A stretch of DNA of 5,150 nt from Candidatus Bipolaricaulota bacterium (lineage in GTDB: Bacteria > Bipolaricaulota > Bipolaricaulia > UBA7950 > UBA9294). This document shows, piece after piece, positions 1-5,147 of the stretch. The stretch's first letter is position 1. Every line of letters begins with the position of its first letter. The stretch is taken from NCBI GenBank assembly GCA_030612485.1, contig JAUWNS010000167.1:1-5150 (forward strand), written 5' to 3'. Position numbers and translations under genes: made by a program. Below the pieces are notes generated by a model. It was given only the letters and a program-made list of their open reading frames with translations, did not search any database and had not been told where the DNA came from.

Positions 1-141
1 GCGCTCCTGAAGGAGATCCCAAACCCGAGCAACGAGGAGATCCTGACCGCACTCGAGGGGAACCTCTGCCGCTGCACCGGTTACACCAAGATTATCGAGG
101 CGGTTCACTATGCAGCCGAACTGATGCGGGAGGAGGAATGA
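1..141 (+). CDS. Molybdenum hydroxylase [2Fe-2S] small subunit, C-terminal fragment (CoxS/XdhC-like)
   Basis: This is the last 46 codons of an iron-sulfur subunit of the xanthine dehydrogenase / CO dehydrogenase family; the start lies upstream of the window. The visible part carries the hallmark GNLCRCTGY motif, whose two cysteines (C-x-C) are ligands of the second [2Fe-2S] cluster in the helical C-terminal domain, followed by the usual IIEAV helix. In this family the subunit passes electrons from the molybdenum centre to the FAD subunit, in the cytoplasm. Its stop (TGA at 139-141) overlaps the start of the next gene as ATGA, so translation is probably coupled. The substrate of the enzyme cannot be told from this fragment. 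The family call is firm; the choice between Xdh, Cox and another hydroxylase is open. Confidence 0.93.
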   Translation, partial: ALLKEIPNPSNEEILTALEGNLCRCTGYTKIIEAVHYAAELMREEE

Positions 142-758
142 TCGCGGCAACTCCAGTCGAAGCGATCGTCCTTGCGGCAGGGAAGGGCGAACGGATGGGG
201 ACGGTAAAACCACTCGTAGAGATCGATGGTGTTCCAGCGCTTGCGCGGGTCGTCGCGACGCTGCATCGGGCAGGGATCGAGCGTATCCTCGTCGTGCTTG
301 GCTACGTCGCAAAGAAGATCGAGCGTGAAGTCGACCTTAGTAATGAACGGGTAGTCTTCAACTCCAACTACGAGAACGGGATGGGAGGCTCACTTGCACT
401 CGGCATCAAATCCCTCGCTTCGGAGACAACTGGTTTTCTCGTCCTCCACGCCGACATGCCGTATGTCACGGAAGAGACGGTGCGTGCCGTTCTCGCACGA
501 GCGCGGGAAGGTGGGCTCATTGTCGCCCCGATATATCGTGGAAAGAGGGGGTTCCCGGTTTACCTCGATCGTTCGTGCTGTGAGGAGCTCCTGCCGACCC
601 TGGTCGGAGAGACCGGAGCGCGGGAGTATATCGCCTCCCACCTCGATGATCTTGTTCTGGTGGAGGTGGACGATCCGGGCTGCGTGTGGGATATCGATCG
701 GCCGGAAGACCTGGTGATGAAGGAGGAAGAACGTGAACCTACAGTACTTAAAAATTAG
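138..758 (+). CDS. mocA: MocA-like molybdenum cofactor nucleotidyltransferase
   Basis: This is a 206-residue NTP-transferase of the MobA/MocA family. Such enzymes add CMP (MocA) or GMP (MobA) to molybdopterin, making the dinucleotide cofactor that molybdenum hydroxylases need. Visible motifs are the nucleotide-binding loop LAAGKGERMG with a conserved Lys (residues 12-24), NGMGGSL (about 80-86), the metal-binding HADMPYV (104-110), RGFPVYL (137-143), GAREYI (160-165) and the closing DIDRPEDL (185-192). The pattern is closer to MocA (cytidylyl) than MobA, and the position between two hydroxylase subunits supports this, but base specificity is inferred. The ATG overlaps the upstream stop, with GGGAGG at 128-133 as ribosome binding site. 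The last codons run into the next gene and end at a TAG (756-758). It probably serves the enzyme encoded by this operon. Confidence 0.88.
   Translation: MIAATPVEAIVLAAGKGERMGTVKPLVEIDGVPALARVVATLHRAGIERILVVLGYVAKKIEREVDLSNERVVFNSNYENGMGGSLALGIKSLASETTGFLVLHADMPYVTEETVRAVLARAREGGLIVAPIYRGKRGFPVYLDRSCCEELLPTLVGETGAREYIASHLDDLVLVEVDDPGCVWDIDRPEDLVMKEEEREPTVLKN
721..726 (+). promoter_or_regulatory. Ribosome binding site deciding the GTG start at 733
   Basis: A perfect AGGAGG lies 6 bases before a GTG at 733, inside the end of the mocA gene. It selects this non-ATG start for the FAD subunit. The resulting N-terminus (MNLQYLKISSIEQ) begins where family members normally begin. Confidence 0.8.
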
Positions 759-1605
759 CTCGATTGAGCAGCTCCTGCAGAACATAGATGAGCCTGAGGC
801 GCAGATCCTCTGTGGGGGAACCGACCTCCTCGTCAAGATGCGATCCAAACTCATCCAGCCCCGCCTCCTACTCGATATCTCCGAGGTCGAGGAGCTACGC
901 GGGATCCGCGAGGGTAACGGTGAAATCGAGATCGGTGCCGCCGTGACAGAAGGCGAGATCATCGCCTCCCAAGGTATAGCTGAACGCCTCCCGCTTCTCG
1001 TGACGGCCCTCTTGCAGCTCGGATCGGTGCAGATCCGAAATCGTGGGACCCTTGGGGGAAACCTGGTGAACGCCTCCCCAGCCGCGGACGGCGCGATCCC
1101 GCTCCTCCTCTACGATGCTGCGGTGATCCTGCAAAGTGTCTCCGGCGAGCGGCGTGTTTCTGTGGAGGACTTCCTACGCGGTCCCGGGAAGACCGCGATC
1201 GAACGCGGAGAGTTACTGCGGGCCATCGCGATCCCTATTCCCACCGCGAAGTTCTCCCAGTTCCTCCACAAGGTTGGGCGGAGGAAGGCACTCACCATCG
1301 CCATCGCCTCCCTCGGGGCCCTGTTGCGGGTGGAGGATGGCACGGTGGAGGCAATACGCCTCGCCGCCGGCTCGGTCGCCCCCACCCCGATCCGCCTTCA
1401 TCGCGTGGAGGAGTTTCTCATAGGAAGCAAGCTGACCGATTCCCTCATAGCCTCTGCGCGAGAACTCGCGTCCAGTTCGGTCTCTCCGATCGATGACATC
1501 CGCGCGAGTGCCGACTACCGGCGACATGTGATCGGCGATCTTCTCGCTCGCCTCCTTCGAGACGAGATGGAGAAGATTCGACTCTTTGCCGTGTTGAGTG
1601 GGTAA
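733..1605 (+). CDS. Molybdenum hydroxylase FAD-binding medium subunit (CoxM/XdhB-like)
   Basis: This 290-residue subunit binds FAD and passes electrons from the iron-sulfur subunit to NAD or another acceptor in xanthine dehydrogenase / CO dehydrogenase type enzymes. The N-terminal FAD domain (about residues 1-165) shows both classic flavin-binding motifs: CGGTDLLVKM at 27-36 and RNRGTLGGNLVNASPAAD at 102-119. The C-terminal domain (about 170-275, CO_deh_flav_C type) ends with the typical DDIRASADYRRHVIGDLL stretch around 254-271. Length is normal for the family. Translation starts at GTG 733 and overlaps mocA by 26 bases. It appears to be the last gene of the operon: a non-coding region follows the TAA and no further hydroxylase subunit is seen. 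Nothing in the motifs settles whether the substrate is a purine, CO, a nicotinate-like compound or an aldehyde. Confidence 0.93.
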   Translation: MNLQYLKISSIEQLLQNIDEPEAQILCGGTDLLVKMRSKLIQPRLLLDISEVEELRGIREGNGEIEIGAAVTEGEIIASQGIAERLPLLVTALLQLGSVQIRNRGTLGGNLVNASPAADGAIPLLLYDAAVILQSVSGERRVSVEDFLRGPGKTAIERGELLRAIAIPIPTAKFSQFLHKVGRRKALTIAIASLGALLRVEDGTVEAIRLAAGSVAPTPIRLHRVEEFLIGSKLTDSLIASARELASSSVSPIDDIRASADYRRHVIGDLLARLLRDEMEKIRLFAVLSG

Positions 1606-1634
1606 CAACCCTGTGACCACAAATGATAGAAGGC

Positions 1635-1816
1635 TGTTCTCTCGCCCGTTCGTTGCACTCACTCAAGACGCCGAGATCGCTAAGAGATGCCTTCTGTTCT
1701 TGTTCTTTTCCAATTCTACCGCTTTCCTTGGCGTTCTCTGCGGCTTTGCGGGAGAATGCTCTTGCTCTTTCTTGTCACTCATTACCGCTACTGCTTCACG
1801 TCTTTGCGAGATGCAC
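1635..1816 (+). repeat. Intergenic block of imperfect ~60-bp units with CGCAAAGACGC-like cores
   Basis: The gap from 1606 to 1940 has no convincing gene; this block is its main structure. By eye there are units beginning near 1635, 1695 and 1757. Units two and three match best: both start TGYTCTTGYTCTTT, contain TACCGCT, then CTTTGCG, and end near GA(A)TGC. Unit one shares the TGTTCT start, CACTCA and the AGATGC end but is weaker. On the minus strand, units two and three carry CGCAAAGCCGC and CGCAAAGACGT with CGC recurring every 8-9 bases. Unit one has a similar core (AAGACGCCGAGATCGC, 1665-1680) on the plus strand, matching unit two's core in inverted orientation at about 19 of 26 positions. 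Open frames across this block encode no recognisable protein. The role is unknown; a degenerate dispersed repeat or small non-autonomous element is possible. Confidence 0.55.
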
Positions 1817-1891
1817 TGGTTCCGTTATGTCTACATCTACCCACTCGAAACGATAAGGAACCCAAAATTCAAAGCTGACACAGCGCCTTCA

Positions 1892-1921
1892 TTCGACTCC
1901 TTCTCCCTTTCGTGTTATGGT
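1892..1921 (+). promoter_or_regulatory. Possible weak promoter for the PKD lipoprotein gene
   Basis: TTCGAC (1892-1897) and TATGGT (1916-1921) are separated by 18 bases, and a TG one base before the second hexamer gives an extended -10 look. Each hexamer departs from consensus. A new promoter is expected here because the gene follows a 335-bp gap after the hydroxylase operon. The start at 1941 lies only about 20 bases downstream, so the leader would be short. Confidence 0.28.
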
Positions 1922-1928
1922 AAGAGTT

Positions 1929-1934
1929 GGAGGT
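1929..1934 (+). promoter_or_regulatory. Ribosome binding site deciding the start at 1941
   Basis: GGAGGT sits 6 bases before ATG 1941. This favours 1941 over the in-frame ATG at 1917, which lacks a ribosome binding site and would add residues ahead of a normal lipoprotein signal peptide. Confidence 0.75.
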
Positions 1935-1940
1935 GTTCTT

Positions 1941-2324
1941 ATGCAGAACTTACGAAGGCCTGGTCTTGTGATCCTGCTCCTCGGGACGGTCGTCCTGGGA
2001 GGGTGCTTCCTCTTTCCCAACCATTCCCCGGTCGCAGATGTGACCGTCACCTATTCGAGTGAGGACCCACTCGTTGTCGATTTGGACGCATCCGGATCGA
2101 CCGATGAAGATGGAGATGAGATCGTCGCTTACATGTGGACCTTCGGAGGTAATGTCGAGATCATCACTCCGCTGATATACACGGCGACGGTTACAGAAGA
2201 GCTCATCACCGTTGATTTTCAGTTTGAGGGTACGTACGACGTGACCCTGGTGGTGCAGGACGCCAGAGGGAAGCTCTCAGAGGCGCTCCCAATGGAGATC
2301 ACGGTCCCGCTCCCCGAATTATAG
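1941..2324 (+). CDS. Small lipoprotein with one PKD-like domain
   Basis: This is a 127-residue exported protein. The N-terminus has two arginines, a hydrophobic core and the lipobox LGGC with Cys at residue 22, so it should be cleaved by signal peptidase II and lipid-anchored on the outer face of a membrane. The rest is essentially one Ig-like PKD domain: LDASGSTDEDGDEIVAYMWTFG (about residues 50-71) matches the PKD core, and FEGTYDVTLVVQDARG (about 97-112) matches the closing strands with their GTY-V-L-V-D signature. PKD domains usually mediate protein or carbohydrate contacts at the cell surface. Here no catalytic domain is attached, which is unusual because PKD modules normally decorate larger proteins. 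It lies 41 bases upstream of a second exported protein on the same strand, so the two are probably cotranscribed and may act together. The specific function is unknown. Confidence 0.85.
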   Translation: MQNLRRPGLVILLLGTVVLGGCFLFPNHSPVADVTVTYSSEDPLVVDLDASGSTDEDGDEIVAYMWTFGGNVEIITPLIYTATVTEELITVDFQFEGTYDVTLVVQDARGKLSEALPMEITVPLPEL

Positions 2325-2352
2325 GGGGCATGAGATATACCCATATGAAACA

Positions 2353-2360
2353 GAGGAGGT
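2353..2360 (+). promoter_or_regulatory. Ribosome binding site deciding the start at 2366
   Basis: GAGGAGGT lies 5 bases before ATG 2366. In-frame ATGs at 2330 and 2345 are possible but have no comparable site, and they would put a charged 12- or 7-residue extension before an already complete signal peptide. Confidence 0.75.
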
Positions 2361-2365
2361 TTGCT

Positions 2366-3478
2366 ATGCGAAGGATGTTTTTGGGTGTTGTGTTGATTTT
2401 GCTAGTGGGGAGTTTTTCGTTTGTCGCTGGGACTGCCGGTGATGAACTCAAGGGTTTTGGATTCGCTGGTCCGCTGATCGGTCTCTTCTCCCTCGACCTG
2501 GAAGAAGTGAGTGACATCCTTATCGATGCAGGGTATGCACCGATCAGCGAGCAATTGTTCACATTCGGTGGAGGAGGAGTCGGTGGTGTCATCGGTGGGT
2601 TTTCTCTCGGTGGACACGGATGGGGAGGTTCGGTCACTTCTCTTTTAGGAGAGAAGCAGGTTGAGTTATCCCTTGGATTTGGAGGGATGGATCTCGCATA
2701 CGTTGTCGGGGGAAACGAACGGTCGCTTCTGGCCTTTGGCGTTGTCATCGGAGGGGGAAGCGCGGAATTGATATTGCGTGATCACTTCCCGGAGAGCTTC
2801 GAAGCTGCGATCAGCGACCCAACTACGACCACTCTCAGTCAGGGATTCTTTGCATTGGAGCCATATGTGCGATTTCAGGTACAACCTCTCTCCTGGCTTG
2901 GGTTCAAGCTCCAACTTGGATACTTGTTTTCTTTCCCCGGGGAGTGGGAAGAAGGTGAACGCTCAATCCCTGGACCTTCGCTCAATCTGAGCGGCCCCTT
3001 TGTGGGGATCGCTCTTACCTTCGGTGGAATCGGAAGGGCTGATATGGAGGAGGAGGTCAAGGAGTCAGTGGAGGAGTTCTTGCAAGAAGAAGGGTTCGAC
3101 GATGGCCCCGAGGTGAGTAACGCCACGCTCGTTTCCCAGGCGTTGGTGGCTTTGAACAATGGGGACCTGGAAATACTCGAATCGCTTCTCGCGCAGGATG
3201 TCTCCTGGGTTAGCCCAGACGGTTTCCTCTCCTGGAGTGGAAAATGGGTGGGGAAGGATGCCTTCATATCTTTCCTGCAAACAGAGCTTGCAGGTGAGGA
3301 TCTTACGACTCCGTCCCGTCCCAGCTTAGAGATCGATAGGACCTTCCCATCGTCAGATGAGGTGGTCGTAAAGTGGCACCTTGTCCCAACTGAAGAAGGA
3401 GAAACTGTCGTCTACGGAGTGACCATCTGCCGCGTTGTCGATGGGCTCATCACTTCAGGGCGCGACTATAGGAATTGA
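2366..3478 (+). CDS. Exported protein: glycine-rich beta-strand domain fused to a SnoaL-like domain
   Basis: This is a 370-residue protein with a signal peptide (residues 1 to about 24, MRRMF then a hydrophobic core, likely cleavage after AGTA). Residues about 25-212 are rich in glycine and alternating hydrophobic residues (for example FGGGGVGGVIGGFSLGG at 67-83, LSLGFGGMDLAYVVGG, FGVVIGGGSAEL, KLQLGYLFSFPGEW). These look like amphipathic beta strands, as in small outer-membrane or surface barrels. An acidic helical linker follows (about 217-249). Residues about 250-370 resemble a SnoaL/NTF2-fold domain: an early helix with ALVALNNGDLEILESLL, then DVSW, WVGKDAFISFL and the final strand CRVVDGLITSGRDY. 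Such domains bind small ligands or act as steroid-isomerase-like enzymes, usually in the cytoplasm, so an exported one joined to a barrel-like domain is odd. The partner lipoprotein gene is directly upstream. Domain calls are by eye; no biochemical role is claimed. Confidence 0.8.
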   Translation: MRRMFLGVVLILLVGSFSFVAGTAGDELKGFGFAGPLIGLFSLDLEEVSDILIDAGYAPISEQLFTFGGGGVGGVIGGFSLGGHGWGGSVTSLLGEKQVELSLGFGGMDLAYVVGGNERSLLAFGVVIGGGSAELILRDHFPESFEAAISDPTTTTLSQGFFALEPYVRFQVQPLSWLGFKLQLGYLFSFPGEWEEGERSIPGPSLNLSGPFVGIALTFGGIGRADMEEEVKESVEEFLQEEGFDDGPEVSNATLVSQALVALNNGDLEILESLLAQDVSWVSPDGFLSWSGKWVGKDAFISFLQTELAGEDLTTPSRPSLEIDRTFPSSDEVVVKWHLVPTEEGETVVYGVTICRVVDGLITSGRDYRN

Positions 3479-3552
3479 GAGCTGGCGACCACAAAAGGAT
3501 GAAGGCTGAACACTGACTGACGGCTGGGATCTGAAGACCGTCGCACGTTTAC
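3479..3552. other. Convergent intergenic gap rich in CTGA
   Basis: This 74-base gap separates the plus-strand exported cassette from the minus-strand GNAT gene. It contains CTGA four times within about 30 bases (around 3506, 3513, 3517 and 3531) and GGCTG twice. No gene is seen. It is the place where terminators for both strands would be expected. Confidence 0.5.
3519..3542. terminator. Weak hairpin between convergent genes
   Basis: GACGG (3519-3523) can pair with CCGTC (3538-3542) around a 14-base loop, and a short TTT follows nearby at 3548-3550. The stem is only 5 bp and there is no real T-tract, so intrinsic termination is doubtful. It is the best candidate in the gap. Confidence 0.22.
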
Positions 3553-4032
3553 CTAGATCTCCTTCCGCATGAAGACCTGCGCGCCCAGGCGCTCGAACCC
3601 GAATCGTTCGTATAGCCTGAGAGCCGGATTATCATCTGCGATATCAAGAAATACTCCTGTCCGGCCCCACTCGCGGGCCAAGCCCTCACAGGCGTTAAGG
3701 AGGGCGTGGGCGATCCCCTGGCCGCGAAAAGCTTCATCGACGGCAAGGTAGAGGAGATAGACGGTTTCATCGGCATGCGGAAAGACGACCCCGCGCGCGC
3801 CTTCCTTCATATCCTAGCAGAAAGCAAACCCCACGCTCTCATCCTCGATCTCGGCGACGAACCCAGCCCAGTGAGGGCGTATGATTCGCTCTTTCAGCCA
3901 GGTCAGCACGTCCTCAGCGTCGATTCCCTGCCACAGCGTGGTCGAAACCGGCTCGAACAACTGCGAGAGTCGCACCACTGCCTCCGCGTCGTTGCTGACC
4001 ATCGCCCGAATATGGTAGCGGTCCTTCGTCAT
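3553..4032 (-). pseudogene. GNAT family N-acetyltransferase interrupted by an in-frame TAG
   Basis: The frame encodes a normal-sized GNAT protein (159 codons plus stop) broken at codon 73 by TAG (3814-3816). The first half (residues 1-72) has the opening strand, helices and the FVAEIEDESVGFAF strand pair. The second half (74-159) continues in the same frame with LLYLAV, the acetyl-CoA loop RGQGIA (103-108) and the C-terminal NPALRLYERFGF (135-146). GNAT enzymes transfer acetyl from acetyl-CoA to an amine; the substrate here is unknown. ATG 4032 is preferred over GTG 4044 because AAAGGTGG (4041-4048) is spaced 8 bases from it. The second half has an ATG one codon after the TAG but no good ribosome binding site. 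A single change from a Tyr, Gln, Lys, Trp or similar codon would explain the stop. It could be a decaying gene, a sequencing error or, less likely, readthrough. Both halves look well conserved, so any mutation is recent. Confidence 0.8.
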
Positions 4033-4040
4033 CGATCGTT

Positions 4041-4048
4041 CCACCTTT
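4041..4048 (-). promoter_or_regulatory. Ribosome binding site of the GNAT gene
   Basis: On the minus strand AAAGGTGG stands 8 bases before ATG 4032. Its last three bases overlap the possible GTG start at 4044, so it supports the shorter N-terminus. Confidence 0.6.
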
Positions 4049-4070
4049 CTTGCTAATAAGTTCCTGCAAC

Positions 4071-4099
4071 ATTAAAGAGAGGTCTCTGGGAAAAGTCAA
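4071..4099 (-). promoter_or_regulatory. Sigma70-like promoter for the GNAT gene
   Basis: Reading the minus strand, TTGACT (4094-4099) is followed after exactly 17 bases by TTTAAT (4071-4076). Each hexamer has one mismatch to TTGACA and TATAAT. Transcription would start near 4064, about 30 bases before ATG 4032. The site sits in the 72-84 base gap after the flavin reductase-like gene, so the GNAT gene can be expressed on its own. The spacer also holds the small palindrome AGAGA-CC-TCTCT, which might be a weak hairpin or a binding site. Confidence 0.6.
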
Positions 4100-4116
4100 A
4101 CCGATAGGCACCAATC

Positions 4117-4629
4117 TCAATCCGCATAGGCAGCGAGGATCTCTCCCATCACGATCATGTGGTGATCGTCAGTAAGATAATACTGGTCAAGAATACCAGG
4201 GGCACTAAAGTCCTCTCTCTCCAACTGCTTGCGCAGGAGGATTTCGCACTCGTAGTGGAGCGTACACTGCGCGATGATCGGGGTTGCGACCTCCTTCCCT
4301 TCTATAAGGGTGAGTCCGCAGGAGGCCGCTTTATCGAGATCACGCCCCGACTTCGTCCCGCAGAAGAGGAGTTCCTCTTTCAGTTCGCCAGGGGTGGGGA
4401 CGTTCACGGTGAAGCTCTCCGATGTGAGCAGACACCTGTACGTGTAGCGTGACCGGCGAACGAGGACGGTGAAGACCGGCCGGCTCCAGACACGCCCGAC
4501 CTCGCCCCACCCGATCGTCATCGGATTACCCTTGCCGTTCTCGTCGCAGGCGACAAGGAACGCGCCACTACCTGAGAGAGCTTCCTGCAACTGATCGATC
4601 CCTTTACCCAAAGATGGCACCTTCTTCAT
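4117..4629 (-). CDS. Flavin reductase-like FMN-binding split-barrel protein
   Basis: This is a 170-residue protein of the flavin reductase-like family, which binds FMN in a split beta-barrel and moves electrons between NAD(P)H, flavin and partner proteins. Seen here are NPMTIGWGEVG (35-45), the RPVFTVLVRRSRYTY segment (50-64) typical of FMN phosphate binding, FTVNVP (73-78), CGTKSGRDLDKA (90-101), the strand QCTLHYECEI (121-130) and the closing HHMIVMGEIL (156-165). These motifs match the short form common in anaerobic bacteria and archaea. The ATG overlaps the stop of the upstream methyltransferase gene (ATGA, 4626-4629), with AAGGAGG at 4634-4640 four bases before it, so the two are almost certainly cotranslated. 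Electron donor and acceptor cannot be deduced. Stop is TGA. Confidence 0.88.
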   Translation of the reverse strand: MKKVPSLGKGIDQLQEALSGSGAFLVACDENGKGNPMTIGWGEVGRVWSRPVFTVLVRRSRYTYRCLLTSESFTVNVPTPGELKEELLFCGTKSGRDLDKAASCGLTLIEGKEVATPIIAQCTLHYECEILLRKQLEREDFSAPGILDQYYLTDDHHMIVMGEILAAYAD

Positions 4630-5147
4630 TCTTCCTCCTTCTGATCGCTGAAACGACTATCGGCTCGGGGCTTGTCGCCCTTATCTAACCGCCCGGCGAG
4701 CCACCCGCTACGCCGCCCACCACGCGCCTGATCGTCTTCTTCGAAGACAGGGACGTACGGCTTGATATCGAGAAGCGGGGTCCCGTCGATGATATCAAGA
4801 TCGAGTATGTAAAGCACCATTCCTTCGATCTTTACGAGGCGGACTGTGGAGAATCCGATCGGATTCGGTCGCCGTGGTGCCCGCGTGGCGAATACTCCCC
4901 GCTCCATCTCATCGAGGAACGGTCTCACCCGCAGTGAATAGCCCGTGGACCGGTGAAAGTGATAGAGGAGCGTGATGTGACTGAACCCTCCGAGATCGGT
5001 GAGCCCCTCGGCATACTTAGGGAAGATCTCGATCCTCCCCTCGATCCCACGACCGAAGCGCGGTTGGATCGGAACCCCATATGGCTCAGTGAACGGGGAA
5101 TGGATGATCCCGATCGGGTGATAGTGAACCGTTTCCATCTCTGCCAT
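4626..5147 (-). CDS. trmO: tRNA (t6A37) N6-methyltransferase, TrmO/TsaA family
   Basis: This is a 173-residue member of the TrmO (YaeB/TsaA) family. Characterised members use S-adenosylmethionine to methylate the N6 of threonylcarbamoyladenosine at position 37 of tRNA-Thr. Visible motifs are PIGIIHSPF (11-19), a PIQPR segment (26-30), FSHITLLYHFH (55-65), the signature GVFATRAPRRPNPIGFS (84-100) and DGTPLLDIKPYVP (121-133), with the usual GWL near 148-150. It is the short single-domain form, without the extra C-terminal domain of the E. coli protein (about 235 residues), and ends in a charged tail of about 20 residues closing in EEE. The ATG at 5147 leaves only three bases of upstream sequence, so the ribosome binding site is out of view. 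Met4 (5138) is a second possible start. The gene is followed by an overlapping flavin reductase-like gene. Some family members may have other substrates. Confidence 0.87.
   Translation of the reverse strand: MAEMETVHYHPIGIIHSPFTEPYGVPIQPRFGRGIEGRIEIFPKYAEGLTDLGGFSHITLLYHFHRSTGYSLRVRPFLDEMERGVFATRAPRRPNPIGFSTVRLVKIEGMVLYILDLDIIDGTPLLDIKPYVPVFEEDDQARGGRRSGWLAGRLDKGDKPRADSRFSDQKEEE

Noticed and set aside
1665..1747. CRISPR array or transposon with terminal inverted repeats in the intergenic block
   Set aside because: Units are too few and too degenerate, spacers are not regular, there is no transposase, and the inverted match is only about 19 of 26 positions with no visible target-site duplication.
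1917..1940. Upstream ATG at 1917 as start of the PKD lipoprotein
   Set aside because: It has no ribosome binding site, and GGAGGT at 1929-1934 with ATG 1941 gives a standard lipoprotein signal peptide.
1598..2062. Long open frame across the gap after the FAD subunit gene (with two more open frames at 1623-1856 and 1687-1878)
   Set aside because: Several frames are open at once because the repeat block is poor in stop codons. The translation is low-complexity and family-less, has no ribosome binding site, and runs in a different frame into the PKD lipoprotein gene.
2330..2365. ATG 2330 or 2345 as start of the barrel/SnoaL protein
   Set aside because: Neither has a convincing ribosome binding site; GAGGAGGT fits ATG 2366 and yields a clean signal peptide.
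2299..2748. 149-codon minus-strand open frame
   Set aside because: It lies opposite the exported gene. Its proline/serine-rich translation is what results from reading glycine-rich codons on the opposite strand.
3553..3810. Treating the second GNAT half as a separate small gene
   Set aside because: It lacks the first half of the fold, has no good ribosome binding site, and continues exactly in frame with the preceding piece across one TAG.
3814..3816. Pyrrolysine insertion at the amber codon
   Set aside because: No Pyl genes are visible and GNAT enzymes are not known Pyl proteins. TAG ends at least three other reading frames in the window in the normal way, so it is kept only as a remote option.
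4159..4452. 97-codon plus-strand open frame inside the flavin reductase-like gene
   Set aside because: It is the antisense shadow of a gene with clear family motifs; no ribosome binding site or homology was recognised.
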